A stretch of 64,000 nucleotides of DNA from Rossellomorea vietnamensis (GTDB taxonomy: Bacteria; Bacillota; Bacilli; Bacillales; Bacillaceae_B), in the NCBI RefSeq assembly GCF_025398035.1, contig NZ_CP104558.1:1-64000 (forward strand), in the 5' to 3' direction. Below are positions 25,270-34,908 of this stretch, piece after piece. Made by a program: the position numbers and the translations under genes. Below the pieces are notes generated by a model that saw only the letters and a list, made by a program, of their open reading frames with translations, was not told where the DNA came from and searched no databases. How positions within the stretch are numbered: position 1 is the stretch's first letter; every line of letters starts with the position of its first letter.

Positions 25270-26559
25270 TTGAGTTTAGATTGGTTAAGGAAATGTATAG
25301 GTGGAATTCTCCTTGTTTCGCTTTGTCTTATTGGTTTTTACAAACCGGTTCAACAATTTATCAATACTCCGAACTCTGTAAGGATGATGGAAGGGGATCA
25401 AGTTGCTCTCCCTAAGGCTGCATCCGTCACGACTTTGGGTTCGTCGCATAATGAGCATGTTCAATTGGAAGAAGGGAAAGGCCAGCTCTCCATCCAGGGA
25501 AGCTCTGTAGGTAAGGACGAAGTGGTCTTCGAGCTTGCCGGCCTGCCCATCAAAAAGGTCGATGTAGAAGTACTGAAAGATTTTAAAGTGATTCCCGGTG
25601 GGCAATCCATCGGAGTAAAATTAAATACAGTCGGGGTGTTAGTAGTTGGACATCATCTGGTGGAAACCGATGGTGGGAAGATGTCACCCGGCGAAAAAGC
25701 CGGTATTCAGGTAGGGGACATGATCACTGAAATTAATGGAACGAAGATTGAGGAACTTGCCGATGTTGCTCCATTTGTACAGAAGGCTGGGGAAGAAGCG
25801 AAATCTCTTGACGTCGTCATCAAGCGGGATCAAAAGACCGTGAAGACACAATTGCTACCATTGAAGGAAAAAGGGGACAAAAACTATAAATTGGGCCTGT
25901 ATATCCGTGATTCTGCAGCAGGGATCGGGACGATGACATTTTATGATCCAAAGTCCAAGAAATACGGAGCTCTCGGCCATGTGATTTCAGATATGGATAC
26001 GAAAAAACCGATTGTCGTTGAAAACGGGGAAATCGTGAATTCGGAAGTCACTTCGATTCAAAAAGGGACGGATGGAAAACCAGGAGAAAAACTGGCCCGC
26101 TTTTCATCTGACCGGAATGTCATCGGAAACATTAAGCGGAACAGTCCTTTTGGAATTTTTGGTGAATTGAATCAGTCCATTGAAAACGAATTGATGGATA
26201 AGCCGATGCCCATCGCTCTATCTCATCAAGTGAAAGAAGGACCGGCACAAATATTGACCGTTGTGGATGGGAAAGAAGTGGAAATGTACGATATTGAAAT
26301 CGTCAGTACCATCCCTCAGAAGTATCCCGCAACAAAAGGGATGGTCTTGAAAGTGACGGATCCCGAGTTACTAAAGAAAACAGGTGGAATCGTACAGGGG
26401 ATGAGCGGAAGTCCCATTATTCAAAATGGGAAGGTCATCGGGGCTGTCACCCATGTGTTTGTCAATGACCCGACCAGCGGATATGGGGTCCACATTGAAT
26501 GGATGCTGAGTGAAGCAGGAATCGATATTTATAAAAAAGATCATAACCGGGCAAGTTGA
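25270..26559 (+). CDS. spoIVB: SpoIVB serine peptidase (S55 family)
   Basis: Forespore-secreted serine protease (429 residues) that triggers cleavage of pro-sigma-K by signalling to SpoIVFA across the space between membranes. An N-terminal anchor (about residues 9-25) is followed by a PDZ domain (about 115-195) and the S55 catalytic domain. The catalytic His is His237 (GALGHVISD) and the nucleophile Ser381 (GMSGSPI), closely matching His236/Ser378 in B. subtilis. The TTG at 25270 has GAGGAG ten bases upstream; the GTG at 25261 directly abuts that site. It keeps its conserved place between recN and spo0A. Confidence 0.95.
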   Translation: MSLDWLRKCIGGILLVSLCLIGFYKPVQQFINTPNSVRMMEGDQVALPKAASVTTLGSSHNEHVQLEEGKGQLSIQGSSVGKDEVVFELAGLPIKKVDVEVLKDFKVIPGGQSIGVKLNTVGVLVVGHHLVETDGGKMSPGEKAGIQVGDMITEINGTKIEELADVAPFVQKAGEEAKSLDVVIKRDQKTVKTQLLPLKEKGDKNYKLGLYIRDSAAGIGTMTFYDPKSKKYGALGHVISDMDTKKPIVVENGEIVNSEVTSIQKGTDGKPGEKLARFSSDRNVIGNIKRNSPFGIFGELNQSIENELMDKPMPIALSHQVKEGPAQILTVVDGKEVEMYDIEIVSTIPQKYPATKGMVLKVTDPELLKKTGGIVQGMSGSPIIQNGKVIGAVTHVFVNDPTSGYGVHIEWMLSEAGIDIYKKDHNRAS

Positions 26560-26567
26560 AAGTGGAA

Positions 26568-26617
26568 AACCCTTACGAAAGTACCGAAACCAGGTACTTA
26601 TAAGGGTTCTTTTTTTT
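26568..26617 (+). terminator. Terminator of spoIVB
   Basis: AACCCTTA (26568-26575) pairs with TAAGGGTT (26601-26608), enclosing AGTACC/GGTACT, and is followed by a run of T residues. Confidence 0.92.
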
Positions 26618-26680
26618 GTAGTGCTTTTTGACTTACATCCGTTTGCCAAAGAGATTTGATCACTGATAAAATAAAGATTA

Positions 26681-26822
26681 TTCGACAAAACGAATCGTGA
26701 ATATCGAATAGGGTCGAAATATAAAGAAATCGTTAGAAAATCGAAGAAAATATAATAATTTTCAAGTTTTTTTCAAAAATAAAAGGAATTTAGGTTGCAT
26801 TGTCGAAAAAGTAATTTAGAAT
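26681..26822 (+). promoter_or_regulatory. spo0A control region with Spo0A boxes
   Basis: A perfect inverted 0A box (TTCGACAAA at 26681-26689, reverse of TTTGTCGAA) and a second box (TTGTCGAA at 26800-26807) flank weaker TCGAA copies near 26705 and 26714. AGGAATT at 26784-26790 resembles a sigma-H -35 box with GAAAA 14 bases later, overlapping the second 0A box. TTGCAT (26795) and TAGAAT (26817-26822) could be a sigma-A pair. Autoregulated, sigma-H-driven spo0A promoters are known in B. subtilis; the exact boxes here are inferred. Confidence 0.55.
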
Positions 26823-26867
26823 AAAATTACAGAGATGAATTAATTAGGATTGAGGAGGAAACCTGTA

Positions 26868-27647
26868 GTGAAATCGATTAAAGTATGTGTTGTGGATGAT
26901 AACCGTGAGCTGACGTCTTTATTGGAGGACTACATCGCTTCGCAAAATGATATGGAAGTAGTAGGGATTGCCCATAATGGTCAAGATTGTTTAGATTTAT
27001 TGGAGGAAGTCGATCCGGATGTCCTGGTCCTGGATATCATCATGCCTCATTTGGACGGGCTGGCGGTGCTTGAACGACTTCGTGAAAAGAAGGGAATTCC
27101 AAATGTCATCATGCTTACGGCCTTCGGTCAGGAAGATGTGACGAAGAAAGCTGTCGACCTTGGAGCTTCTTATTTTATTTTAAAGCCATTCGATATGGAA
27201 AACCTAGTGAGTCATATCAGACAAGTCAGCGGTAAATCAAACTCAATCATCAAAAAACCTTCCTCATCCAGAATGAATACAGAACAAAAACCAAGGAACT
27301 TGGATGCAAGCATCACGAGCATCATCCACGAAATCGGCGTGCCGGCACATATTAAAGGATACTTATATCTACGTGAAGCCATCTCTATGGTGTATAACGA
27401 TATCGAGTTACTCGGGTCCATCACAAAGGTTCTTTACCCGGATATTGCCAAGAAATACAATACGACCGCATCACGTGTGGAACGGGCAATCCGTCACGCC
27501 ATTGAAGTGGCCTGGAGCAGAGGGAATATTGATTCCATTTCTTCTTTATTCGGATACACCGTCAGCATGTCAAAGGCCAAGCCGACCAACTCTGAATTCA
27601 TTGCCATGGTAGCGGATAAACTGCGCTTGGAGCATATGGCTTCTTGA
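26868..27647 (+). CDS. spo0A: Sporulation master response regulator Spo0A
   Basis: A 259-residue phosphorelay response regulator that switches the cell into sporulation. The receiver domain (about 1-120) has the acidic pocket Asp10-Asp11 and the phosphoacceptor Asp56 (LVLDIIMP). A linker of about 20 residues leads to the C-terminal DNA-binding domain, which contains [19 protein letters not shown], the recognition region for 0A boxes. The GTG at 26868 follows GAGGAGGAA at the right distance. Its own control region carries 0A boxes. Confidence 0.97.
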   Translation: MKSIKVCVVDDNRELTSLLEDYIASQNDMEVVGIAHNGQDCLDLLEEVDPDVLVLDIIMPHLDGLAVLERLREKKGIPNVIMLTAFGQEDVTKKAVDLGASYFILKPFDMENLVSHIRQVSGKSNSIIKKPSSSRMNTEQKPRNLDASITSIIHEIGVPAHIKGYLYLREAISMVYNDIELLGSITKVLYPDIAKKYNTTASRVERAIRHAIEVAWSRGNIDSISSLFGYTVSMSKAKPTNSEFIAMVADKLRLEHMAS

Positions 27648-27698
27648 AAGAGTAAGGAATAATACAAGCACCTTCCAAATTGAATTTTACATGACTAT

Positions 27699-27728
27699 CC
27701 CTCTGATTATTCGGGTCAGGGGGTTTTT
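27699..27728 (+). terminator. Terminator of spo0A
   Basis: CCCTCTGA (27699-27706) pairs with TCAGGGGG (27716-27723, one wobble), followed by five T residues. Confidence 0.85.
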
Positions 27729-27817
27729 GTTTGCTCATTTCTTCTTTTTGTCCTTCCGAATCCTCATCACACCCTAATATAATCGCCTCTTTTATTCAAA
27801 AATGGTGGTTCGCCCTT

Positions 27818-27844
27818 ACAGCCTGTCCCCTCTGACATAAGATG
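27818..27844 (+). promoter_or_regulatory. Candidate sigma-K-type promoter for the small Cys/Arg-rich gene
   Basis: AC at 27818-27819 and CATAAGATG at 27836-27844, 16 bases apart, fit the sigma-K pattern AC-N16/17-CATANNNTA with one mismatch. It lies about 40 bases before the gene. Confidence 0.45.
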
Positions 27845-27882
27845 AAGTGTAGTGCAAAAACAACAAAGGGGGAGGTGATACC

Positions 27883-28098
27883 ATGGGATGTTATCGTAAT
27901 AACGATAATGTAGGTGGAGCTTCTGACCGTTGCAGAAACAATGACGTAGCAGGTGTTTCTGACAACAACGACTTCAGAGTGCCTGTCAGAGCTTATATCA
28001 GAGGAGAAGATTTCTGCAGAGCCGTTCGCCGTTGCAGGGATAACGATGTAGCCGGTGAAATGGACAACCGCCGCAGATGCCGCTGCCGCTGGTTCTAA
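27883..28098 (+). CDS. Small Cys/Arg/Asn/Asp-rich protein, possible spore coat component
   Basis: I do not recognise a family. The 71-residue product is built of related blocks: DRCRNNDVAGVSDNNDF, then RRCRDNDVAGEMDNR about 34 residues later, and a degenerate NNDNVGGASD at the start. It ends RRRCRCRWF. Arg, Asn, Asp and Cys make up over half the sequence and there is no hydrophobic segment. A strong ribosome-binding site (GGGGGAGGTG) precedes the ATG and a terminator follows the stop, so it looks like a real single-gene unit. The sigma-K-like promoter, the Cys/Arg-rich repeats and its place beside spo0A suggest a late mother-cell coat or crust protein. That is inference only. Confidence 0.7.
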   Translation: MGCYRNNDNVGGASDRCRNNDVAGVSDNNDFRVPVRAYIRGEDFCRAVRRCRDNDVAGEMDNRRRCRCRWF

Positions 28099-28123
28099 TT
28101 CAATGCCTCCACAAAACGCGATA

Positions 28124-28148
28124 AACCCTGAGTCCCTCAGGGTTTTTT
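28124..28148 (+). terminator. Terminator of the small Cys/Arg-rich gene
   Basis: AACCCTGAG (28124-28132) pairs perfectly with CTCAGGGTT (28136-28144) over a three-base loop, followed by further T residues to 28148. Confidence 0.9.
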
Positions 28149-28175
28149 GATGTTAGGCGTTAAAAGGTTCATTCT

Positions 28176-28203
28176 TTGAGGCAGGAGCAAATAAGTATAT
28201 AAT
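28176..28203 (+). promoter_or_regulatory. Sigma-A-type promoter of yqiK
   Basis: TTGAGG at 28176-28181 and TATAAT at 28198-28203 are 16 bases apart, about 65 bases before yqiK. Confidence 0.65.
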
Positions 28204-28268
28204 GGAGTCAGTTATTAAATTCTATAAGTGAAGGAATCTACATATAGAAAAGCAAAGGAAGTGAGCTC

Positions 28269-29003
28269 ATGACGCTGATTTTTGCTCATCGTGGATCTGC
28301 GGGTACCCATCCGGAAAACACTATGGAAGCTTTTTATGAAGCGGAGCGAGTGATGGCAGACGGGATTGAATTGGATGTTCAGCTGACAAAAGACGGAGAA
28401 ATGGTCGTCATACATGATGAAACCGTCGACCGGACGACCAATGGAAAAGGATTCGTCAAAGATTATACGTTAAAAGAAATTCAAAAGCTCCAGGCGAATT
28501 TCAAATTCAAGAGTAAACTATTCAAGAAAAATCGCGTCCCGTCATTGAGGGAAGTCTTTCAGTGGCTAAAGGGAAATAAACTACTTTGTAATATCGAGTT
28601 AAAAAACAGTATCATGGATTATCAAGGTCTGGAAGAGAAGGTAATCGGACTGATCAGGGAGTTCGGATACGAGAACCGGATTATCATCTCTTCTTTTAAT
28701 CATTATTCGATTGTGGCCTGTTACCGCTTGGAGCCCGCCGTTGAAATCGCGCCCCTTTACTCATCACGCTTATTCATGCCCTGGATTTATGCCCAGTCAA
28801 TAAGGGCGAAAGCGATTCATCCCAACCTGAAAGCGGTAAGGGATGAGATTATCATCGAAGCCATGAACAACGGTATTGGTGTTAGACCCTACACGGTGAA
28901 TAAGGCAGATCAAATGGAAAGGTTACTGAATCTGGGCTGCACTGCATTTGTCACGGACTATCCTGAAAAGGCCTGGAAGTTGAGGGAAAATAAGAAAGGC
29001 TAG
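28269..29003 (+). CDS. yqiK: Glycerophosphodiester phosphodiesterase (YqiK-like)
   Basis: A 244-residue TIM-barrel enzyme of the GlpQ/UgpQ type, expected to hydrolyse glycerophosphodiesters to glycerol 3-phosphate and an alcohol. The catalytic start AHRGSAGTHPENTMEAF (His7, Arg8, Glu and Asn of the HRG and ENT motifs) and the metal-binding IELDVQLTKDGEMVVIHDETVDRTTNG block are intact. There is no signal peptide, so it is cytosolic, unlike secreted GlpQ. It ends convergently with yqzF inside a shared terminator. Confidence 0.93.
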   Translation: MTLIFAHRGSAGTHPENTMEAFYEAERVMADGIELDVQLTKDGEMVVIHDETVDRTTNGKGFVKDYTLKEIQKLQANFKFKSKLFKKNRVPSLREVFQWLKGNKLLCNIELKNSIMDYQGLEEKVIGLIREFGYENRIIISSFNHYSIVACYRLEPAVEIAPLYSSRLFMPWIYAQSIRAKAIHPNLKAVRDEIIIEAMNNGIGVRPYTVNKADQMERLLNLGCTAFVTDYPEKAWKLRENKKG

Positions 29004-29029
29004 CGCATACACTGCGCTAGCCTTTCTTA
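28991..29029. terminator. Bidirectional terminator between yqiK and yqzF
   Basis: A 16-bp perfect stem (28991-29006 with 29014-29029) contains the stop codons of both genes, one in each arm. Short A and T tracts inside the stem serve both directions. Confidence 0.85.
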
Positions 29030-29256
29030 TTGAATCGGGACTGAACTTTATTGCGTTTTCGGTCACGATGCAGGACGAAACCTGCAATGAAGCCCAAACC
29101 GCAAACAAAAAAGACTAACCCGATCATAAATTGAAGCCAAAGATAAGGGATCGGAGGCTGCAGGATCCCGAATAACATATCTCTCATCAACTTAATCCCC
29201 AGAGCTGCGAATGCTCCGGGGACCAACATGATTATCAGTGCAATAAGACGGACCAT
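29017..29256 (-). CDS. yqzF: DUF2627 family small membrane protein YqzF
   Basis: A 79-residue protein with two transmembrane segments (about 3-20 and 34-58) and a strongly basic C-terminus (HRDRKRNKVQSRF). The pattern LMRDMLFG...PYLWLQF between the helices is typical of the family, whose function is unknown. The start at 29256 gives the homologous N-terminus MVRLIALII. AAAGGAG lies 11 bases upstream, while an ATG at 29265 is only two bases from that site. Its order next to yqiK and bkdR agrees with B. subtilis. Confidence 0.85.
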   Translation of the reverse strand: MVRLIALIIMLVPGAFAALGIKLMRDMLFGILQPPIPYLWLQFMIGLVFFVCGLGFIAGFVLHRDRKRNKVQSRFNKKG

Positions 29257-29343
29257 GAGATGCATAACTCCTTTTCGTTTCCATACTAAAATTCTAACTC
29301 CAAGCAGAGAATTGTCAAGTTTCGAAAAGTAGTGTAACATTAT

Positions 29344-29386
29344 GGGTGTGAAAAAAATTGCAGGTGTCGGGGTGAAGAAAGTTGCA
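29344..29386 (+). promoter_or_regulatory. Candidate BkdR operator overlapping the bkdR start
   Basis: GGGTGTGAAAAAAATTGCA at 29344-29362 is identical to a 19-mer upstream of ptb (31455-31473). A weaker second copy (GGGGTGAAGAAAGTTGCA at 29369-29386) follows 25 bases later and covers the TTG start of bkdR. This suggests autoregulation by BkdR. Confidence 0.5.
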
Positions 29387-31448
29387 AGAGGTTCTAATTG
29401 TCGGTGGTGGTAAGGGTGGAACAGCCATCCTGCAGATCCTCCACGAGGTTTCCGTCATGAAAGTGATTGCTGTTGTAGATGTAAATGAAAACGCTTCAGG
29501 CATTAAGCTGTCAAAGGAACTGGGCATCCCTGTCGGTAAGGATTGGCGACCTTTCCTCAGCGACTCCGTGGACATTGTCATCGAGGTGACGGGTGAACAG
29601 GAAGTGTTTGAACAGATTAGGGATCACCGTGGAAAGAATACGGTTCTCATCCCTGGGAGCGTGGCTTTCCTTATTTCAAAGCTCCTCGAAGAAAAAGAGG
29701 ATCTTATCCATCAATTGACGAGCGAGTCCTTTAAAAGGGATCTTATCTTTAATTCAACTGATGATGGAATGGTCGGGATCGATGATCAAGGCATTGTCAT
29801 GCTGTTTAATAAAAGTGCAGAGCGAATGATCGGCAAACACCAGGAAGAAGTGATGGGGCTACATATTTCTGAAGTGATACCTGAGAGCAGGCTGACCAGA
29901 ACCATTGAAACAAGACGGACTGAAATCAATCAGGAAGTCATCCTTGGGAACGGATTGAAGATCATTTCCAGCCGGATTCCGATGATCACTGAGCAGGATG
30001 AAATCATCGGTGCCTTTTCGGTGTTTAAAGATATCACAGAAGTAGTGAATCTGGCAGAGGAAATCACCAACCTTAAAGAGATCCAGACGATGCTGGAAGC
30101 CATCATCCATTCCAGTGATGATGCGATTTCAGTCGTCGATGAAGAGGGAAAGGGGATTATGATCAACCCTGCTTACACGAGGATCACGGGACTTTCCCGG
30201 GAGGAAGTGATCGGGAAGCCTGCAACGGCGGATATCTCTGAAGGGGAGAGTATCCATTTGAAAGTGCTGCAAACACGGAGAGCGATCCGTGGCACGAGGA
30301 TGCGGGTAGGACCCAACCGTAAAGAAGTCATCGTGAATGTTGCCCCCATCATTGTAAACAATAAGCTTAAGGGGAGTGTCGGCGTCATTCATGACATGTC
30401 GGAAATACAATCTCTCACCCAGGAATTGGACCGGGCGAGGAGGATCATCCGAACCCTTGAAGCGAAATATATGTTCGAGGATATCATTGGTGACTCAGAG
30501 GAAATGATGATCGCCATAGAGCAAGCGAAACTAGGCGCGAAAACACCTGCTACCGTCCTGCTCCGCGGAGAATCGGGGACCGGAAAGGAATTATTTGCCC
30601 ATGCCATACATAATGCGAGTGACCGTAAATTCAATAAGTTCCTCAGGGTCAACTGTGCCGCATTATCGGAGAACCTGTTGGAAAGCGAATTATTCGGATA
30701 TGAAGAAGGGGCCTTTTCCGGTGCTAAGCGCGGGGGGAAACGCGGATTGTTTGAAGAGGCGAATAATGGAAGTATCTTCCTCGATGAAATAGGGGAACTG
30801 AGTGCCAATACACAAGCGAAATTATTAAGGGTCCTGCAGGAAAATGAAATCGTGAGGGTCGGAGGGACGAAATCGATTCAAATCAATGTCCGGGTCATTG
30901 CCGCTACGAACGTAAACCTTGAAAAGGGAATAGCCGACGGATCCTTCAGGGAAGATCTGTATTATCGCCTCAACCGGATGCCGATTCAAATCCCGCCGTT
31001 AAGGCAGCGTAAATCCGATATACCACTCATTACCGAAACCCTGATTACAAAGATCAACCAGGATTATGGAAGGAACGTCGAAGGAGTGACGGCTGAGGCA
31101 ATGAACAAGCTAATGAATTATCATTGGCCGGGGAATGTGCGGGAGCTTGAAAATGTATTGGGGAGAGCCATCATTTTCATGAACTACAATGAAGTCCAAA
31201 TAGATGGAAAGCATTTACCCCAATTAGAAAATACAGCTAAGCCCTCTGTTAATGTAGCGGAACTTCCGTTTCAAGTCGATGAAGATCTTGCAACCCAGGT
31301 TGAAAAGTATGAAAAAAATATAATTCAAAAAGTTTTAGAGCAGAATAATGGTAATAAGACGGCTACTGCTAAAGCATTGAATGTGTCGGTGAGAAACTTA
31401 TACTATAAAATTGAAAAATATAACATTGAAATAAATAGCATGAAGTAA
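29382..31448 (+). CDS. bkdR: Sigma-54-dependent transcriptional activator BkdR
   Basis: A 688-residue enhancer-binding activator of the downstream bkd operon. Residues 1-110 form a Rossmann-like sensor region ([17 protein letters not shown]). Two PAS-like domains follow (about 125-215 and 240-330), then the AAA+ domain with Walker A GESGTGKE (396-403) and the sigma-54 contact loop GAFSGA near residue 447. A Fis-type helix-turn-helix is at the C-terminus ([20 protein letters not shown]). The TTG start is the first available start codon in this frame and lies within a repeated 19-mer that may be its own binding site. Effectors are probably branched-chain amino or keto acids. Confidence 0.95.
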   Translation: MQEVLIVGGGKGGTAILQILHEVSVMKVIAVVDVNENASGIKLSKELGIPVGKDWRPFLSDSVDIVIEVTGEQEVFEQIRDHRGKNTVLIPGSVAFLISKLLEEKEDLIHQLTSESFKRDLIFNSTDDGMVGIDDQGIVMLFNKSAERMIGKHQEEVMGLHISEVIPESRLTRTIETRRTEINQEVILGNGLKIISSRIPMITEQDEIIGAFSVFKDITEVVNLAEEITNLKEIQTMLEAIIHSSDDAISVVDEEGKGIMINPAYTRITGLSREEVIGKPATADISEGESIHLKVLQTRRAIRGTRMRVGPNRKEVIVNVAPIIVNNKLKGSVGVIHDMSEIQSLTQELDRARRIIRTLEAKYMFEDIIGDSEEMMIAIEQAKLGAKTPATVLLRGESGTGKELFAHAIHNASDRKFNKFLRVNCAALSENLLESELFGYEEGAFSGAKRGGKRGLFEEANNGSIFLDEIGELSANTQAKLLRVLQENEIVRVGGTKSIQINVRVIAATNVNLEKGIADGSFREDLYYRLNRMPIQIPPLRQRKSDIPLITETLITKINQDYGRNVEGVTAEAMNKLMNYHWPGNVRELENVLGRAIIFMNYNEVQIDGKHLPQLENTAKPSVNVAELPFQVDEDLATQVEKYEKNIIQKVLEQNNGNKTATAKALNVSVRNLYYKIEKYNIEINSMK

Positions 31449-31454
31449 TTTGCA

Positions 31455-31473
31455 GGGTGTGAAAAAAATTGCA
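31455..31473 (+). promoter_or_regulatory. Candidate BkdR upstream activating site for ptb
   Basis: GGGTGTGAAAAAAATTGCA, an exact copy of the site at the bkdR start, lies about 60 bases upstream of the sigma-54 promoter, a workable distance for an enhancer-bound activator. Confidence 0.5.
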
Positions 31474-31490
31474 TGAGTAATTCCTGCTTT

Positions 31491-31504
31491 ATAAAGCGTT
31501 TTCA
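31491..31504 (+). promoter_or_regulatory. Candidate CcpA cre site before ptb
   Basis: ATAAAGCGTTTTCA matches the cre consensus TGWNANCGNTNWCA at 12 of 14 positions. It sits between the candidate activator site and the sigma-54 promoter, where bound CcpA could block DNA looping. Confidence 0.4.
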
Positions 31505-31516
31505 GGATATTAAAGT

Positions 31517-31532
31517 TGGCACGCTTCTTGCA
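31517..31532 (+). promoter_or_regulatory. Sigma-54 (SigL) promoter of the bkd operon
   Basis: TGGCAC (31517-31522), five bases, then TTGCA (31528-31532) is a perfect -24/-12 element with correct GG/GC spacing. It lies 51 bases before ptb and downstream of the activator gene bkdR. Confidence 0.92.
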
Positions 31533-31583
31533 TGTAGTTAAATGGGAACACAATAACAGAAAAAAGGGGTTGAAACGACATAC

Positions 31584-32492
31584 ATGAATCTACAATCTTT
31601 AGTGGAAAAAGCAACCCGAATTGAACACTCCACTGTAGCAGTCGCTGCAGCAGAAGATAAAGAAGTCCTTTTGGCTGTCTCCATGGCGGTTGAAAAAAAC
31701 ATGGCTGACTTTTTACTGTTCGGGGATAAAGAAGAAATCATCACCATATTGGATGAGGTTGCCCCACAGCTGATATCTCACAGCAGTATTAAAATCAAGC
31801 ATGCCTTCTCGCCTCAAAAAGCAGCAGAGCTTGCCGTGAAGGCGGTAAAGGAAAATGAGGCAGGTACCCTTATGAAGGGGAATGTCCCTACTGCTGTCAT
31901 CTTGAAGGCAGTCCTGAATAAAGAATGGGGACTTCGTACAGGCAATGTCCTGTCACATGTTGCAGCATTTGAGGTGGCCGGGTTCGATAGGCTTACGTTC
32001 ATTACGGATGCCGCGATGAATATCTCTCCTGATCTGCAGCAAAAAGCGCAAATCATAGAAAATGCCGTCGGGGTTGCCCGGTCAATCGGTGTGGATACGC
32101 CGAAAGTAGCGCCAATTGCCGCCGTGGAAGTGGTGAATCCGTCGATGCCGGCTACAGTCGATGCCGCTTCTCTTACCATGATGAATCAACGGGGGCAGAT
32201 TCGGGATTGTACGGTCGATGGTCCGTTAGCCCTCGATAATGCTGTTTCCCATCATGCAGCCGAACATAAAGGAATTGAAAGTGCGGTTGCGGGGCAAGCG
32301 GATATTCTGCTCGTACCCTCGATTGAAACAGGGAATGCCCTATATAAATCCTTGATCTACTTTGCCAAGGCAAAAGTAGGGGCAGTGATAGCCGGAGCTA
32401 AAGCACCAATCGTATTAACATCCAGAGCAGACAGTGCAGAAAGTAAATTATATTCTTTGGCACTGGCTATATGCTCTGCTTCTAATAAATAA
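31584..32492 (+). CDS. ptb: Phosphate butyryltransferase
   Basis: A 302-residue acyltransferase that swaps CoA for phosphate on butyryl- or branched-chain acyl-CoA. With Buk it yields free acid and ATP. The phosphotransacetylase fold is recognisable ([58 protein letters not shown]). AAGGGG lies rather far (about 14 bases) from the ATG, but no better start exists in frame. First gene of the seven-gene bkd operon. Confidence 0.94.
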   Translation: MNLQSLVEKATRIEHSTVAVAAAEDKEVLLAVSMAVEKNMADFLLFGDKEEIITILDEVAPQLISHSSIKIKHAFSPQKAAELAVKAVKENEAGTLMKGNVPTAVILKAVLNKEWGLRTGNVLSHVAAFEVAGFDRLTFITDAAMNISPDLQQKAQIIENAVGVARSIGVDTPKVAPIAAVEVVNPSMPATVDAASLTMMNQRGQIRDCTVDGPLALDNAVSHHAAEHKGIESAVAGQADILLVPSIETGNALYKSLIYFAKAKVGAVIAGAKAPIVLTSRADSAESKLYSLALAICSASNK

Positions 32493-32533
32493 TCATCCAT
32501 TCTAAAAATATAAACCTACAGGGGGAAATAATA

Positions 32534-33631
32534 ATGAAAATTTTCAGCTATATGGAACAATACGACTATGAACAATTGGTATTCTGTCAAGATGAAGCTT
32601 CAGGATTAAAAGCAATCATCGCCATTCATGATACAACACTTGGACCTGCCCTTGGCGGTACCCGTATGTGGACATATGAATCAGAAGAAGCGGCAATTGA
32701 AGATGCACTGCGCCTTGCAAGAGGGATGACCTATAAGAATGCAGCTGCCGGTCTGAATCTTGGTGGAGGGAAGACGGTTATCATCGGTGACCCCCGTAAA
32801 GATAAGAACGAAGAAATGTTCCGTGCCTTCGGTCGTTATATCCAAGGGTTAAATGGACGCTATATCACTGCGGAAGATGTGGGTACGACGGTTGCCGATA
32901 TGGACTTGATCCACGAAGAAACAGATTATGTAACAGGAATTTCACCAGCGTTCGGTTCTTCAGGTAACCCATCTCCTGTGACGGCTTATGGAGTATACCG
33001 CGGAATCAAGGCAGCAGCAAAAGAAGCTTTCGGTACAGATTCACTGGAAGGGAAAACAATCGCCGTCCAGGGAGTTGGTAATGTCGCGTACAACATGTGC
33101 CGCCATCTTCACGAAGAAGGAGCAAACCTGATCGTGACGGATATCAACAAAGAAGCCGTTCAACGTGCCGTTGATGAATTTGGTGCGAAAGCAGTGGACA
33201 TCAATGATATTTACGGAGTGGATTGTGACATCTTTGCACCATGTGCACTGGGTGCGATTATCAATGATGAAACGATTCCACAACTTAAAGCGAAAGTCAT
33301 TGCGGGAGCGGCAAATAACCAGTTGAAAGAAACACGTCACGGTGATGCTATCCATGAAATGGGTATCGTTTATGCACCTGACTATGTCATCAACGCAGGT
33401 GGAGTCATCAACGTAGCAGATGAATTATACGGCTACAACAGCGAAAGAGCCATGAAAAAAGTGGAACAGGTGTACAACAACGTAGAACGCGTCATCGAAA
33501 TCGCGAATCGTGATAACGTCCCAACGTATGTAGCTGCTGACCGTATGGCAGAAGAGCGCATCGAAAAAATGCATCGCTCAAGAAGTCAGTTCCTGCAGAA
33601 TGGACACCACATTCTTAGCAGACGTGGATAA
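32534..33631 (+). CDS. bcd: Leucine dehydrogenase
   Basis: A 365-residue NAD-dependent enzyme that oxidatively deaminates Leu, Val and Ile to branched-chain 2-keto acids. The substrate domain carries [10 protein letters not shown] and [15 protein letters not shown], with the catalytic lysines in the usual glycine-rich loop. The Rossmann domain begins [17 protein letters not shown] near residue 175. It supplies the keto acids used by the dehydrogenase complex encoded downstream. Confidence 0.95.
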   Translation: MKIFSYMEQYDYEQLVFCQDEASGLKAIIAIHDTTLGPALGGTRMWTYESEEAAIEDALRLARGMTYKNAAAGLNLGGGKTVIIGDPRKDKNEEMFRAFGRYIQGLNGRYITAEDVGTTVADMDLIHEETDYVTGISPAFGSSGNPSPVTAYGVYRGIKAAAKEAFGTDSLEGKTIAVQGVGNVAYNMCRHLHEEGANLIVTDINKEAVQRAVDEFGAKAVDINDIYGVDCDIFAPCALGAIINDETIPQLKAKVIAGAANNQLKETRHGDAIHEMGIVYAPDYVINAGGVINVADELYGYNSERAMKKVEQVYNNVERVIEIANRDNVPTYVAADRMAEERIEKMHRSRSQFLQNGHHILSRRG

Positions 33632-33633
33632 AT

Positions 33634-33678
33634 AGAAGAAAGAACGCTTTACTTTTTGATAAAGTGAAGCGTTTCTTC
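33634..33678 (+). other. Intercistronic hairpin between bcd and buk
   Basis: AGAACGCTTTACTTT (from 33641) pairs with AAAGTGAAGCGTTTCT (to 33676) with few mismatches. There is no T run beyond it, so it is more likely an mRNA processing or stability element than a full terminator. Confidence 0.55.
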
Positions 33679-33738
33679 CCGGTTTAGGGGAACATCGGAC
33701 AGCGTAAGGGGTTATCTATCATAGGGGGAAATTCTTTC

Positions 33739-33795
33739 ATGCAAACATTACAATACAGCTGCCCAAATGGAGGTAACAACAGTGCAGGAAAATAA
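33739..33795 (+). CDS. Possible 18-codon leader peptide overlapping the buk start
   Basis: A short frame begins at an ATG at 33739 preceded by AGGGGGAAA at eight to nine bases. It encodes [18 protein letters not shown] and ends at 33795, 13 bases past the buk start in another reading frame. Ribosomes on it would cross the buk ribosome-binding site, so it could couple or tune buk translation. Too short for any family call. Confidence 0.4.
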   Translation: MQTLQYSCPNGGNNSAGK

Positions 33796-34888
33796 ACATC
33801 GAATACTTGTCATTAATCCGGGATCGACATCCACCAAAATTGGTGTCTTTGACGATGATCGCTCCATATTTGAAAAGACGATCCGTCATGATTCAGAGAA
33901 GATTAATGAATTTGCAACGATTATCGATCAATATGAATTCAGGAAGAACACCATTCTTCAGACATTGGATGAAGAAGGGATCAATATTTCAAAGCTGAGT
34001 GCCGTATGCGGTCGCGGGGGACTTCTAAGACCGATAGAAGGTGGCACCTATTTAGTGAATGATGACATGCTGAAGGATCTGAAAGAAGGATTCTCTGGTC
34101 AGCATGCGTCTAACCTTGGGGGGATCCTGGCATTTGAAATCGCCTCGGGATTAAATATTCCATCTTATATCGTCGATCCCGTTGTCGTGGACGAGCTGCA
34201 GCCCCTTGCCCGGGTTTCAGGGTTCTCACTCATTGAAAGAAAAAGTATTTTCCATGCGTTGAATCAGAAAGCGGTCGCAAGAAGAGTAGCGAAACAAATC
34301 GGGAAGAAATATGAAGACCTTAATCTGATCATCACTCATATGGGGGGAGGTATCACTGTAGGTGCCCACCGCAATGGGAAAGTCGTGGATGTGAATAATG
34401 GTCTCCACGGAGATGGACCATTCAGCCCTGAAAGAGCAGGAACCGTTCCGGCAGGCGATCTGGTTGACCTTTGCTTCTCGGGAGACTATTACCGTGATGA
34501 AATCATGAAGAAACTTGTCGGTCAGGGTGGACTGGTCGGTTATCTTGATACAAATGATGCCGTAAAGGTAGAGAAAATGATAGAAAATGGCGACGAAAAA
34601 GCCAAAGCCGTCTATGATGCCATGGCGTATCAAATTGCGAAAGAAATCGGCTCGGCAAGCGCGGTCCTGAATGGTAAAGTCGATGCCATCGTTTTAACAG
34701 GTGGACTTGCGTACGGCAAGGATTTTGTCAAAGCGATAAGTGAACGAATCAACTGGATAGCGGATGTCGTTATTCAACCAGGAGAAAATGAACTGCAAGC
34801 TCTTGCTGAAGGGGCTTTAAGAGTCTTACGGAATGAAGAAGACTATAAAGTATACCCGGGAAATGTAAAAAAAGAGGCAAGAGTATAA
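33782..34888 (+). CDS. buk: Butyrate kinase
   Basis: A 368-residue acetate/butyrate kinase-family enzyme that makes ATP from butyryl or branched-chain acyl phosphate. The first phosphate loop [16 protein letters not shown] (residues 8-23), the [14 protein letters not shown] segment and VLTGGLAYG near the end are intact. The GTG at 33782 has GGAGGT eight bases upstream; a longer in-frame ATG at 33767 overlaps that site. With Ptb it conserves energy from branched-chain amino acid breakdown. Confidence 0.94.
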   Translation: MQENKHRILVINPGSTSTKIGVFDDDRSIFEKTIRHDSEKINEFATIIDQYEFRKNTILQTLDEEGINISKLSAVCGRGGLLRPIEGGTYLVNDDMLKDLKEGFSGQHASNLGGILAFEIASGLNIPSYIVDPVVVDELQPLARVSGFSLIERKSIFHALNQKAVARRVAKQIGKKYEDLNLIITHMGGGITVGAHRNGKVVDVNNGLHGDGPFSPERAGTVPAGDLVDLCFSGDYYRDEIMKKLVGQGGLVGYLDTNDAVKVEKMIENGDEKAKAVYDAMAYQIAKEIGSASAVLNGKVDAIVLTGGLAYGKDFVKAISERINWIADVVIQPGENELQALAEGALRVLRNEEDYKVYPGNVKKEARV

Positions 34889-34908
34889 GAGAGAAGGGGG
34901 ACTTAAGA

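Noticed and set aside
25194-25415. A 73-codon frame overlapping the spoIVB start
   Set aside because: Most of it overlaps the spoIVB N-terminus in another frame and no ribosome-binding site precedes it.
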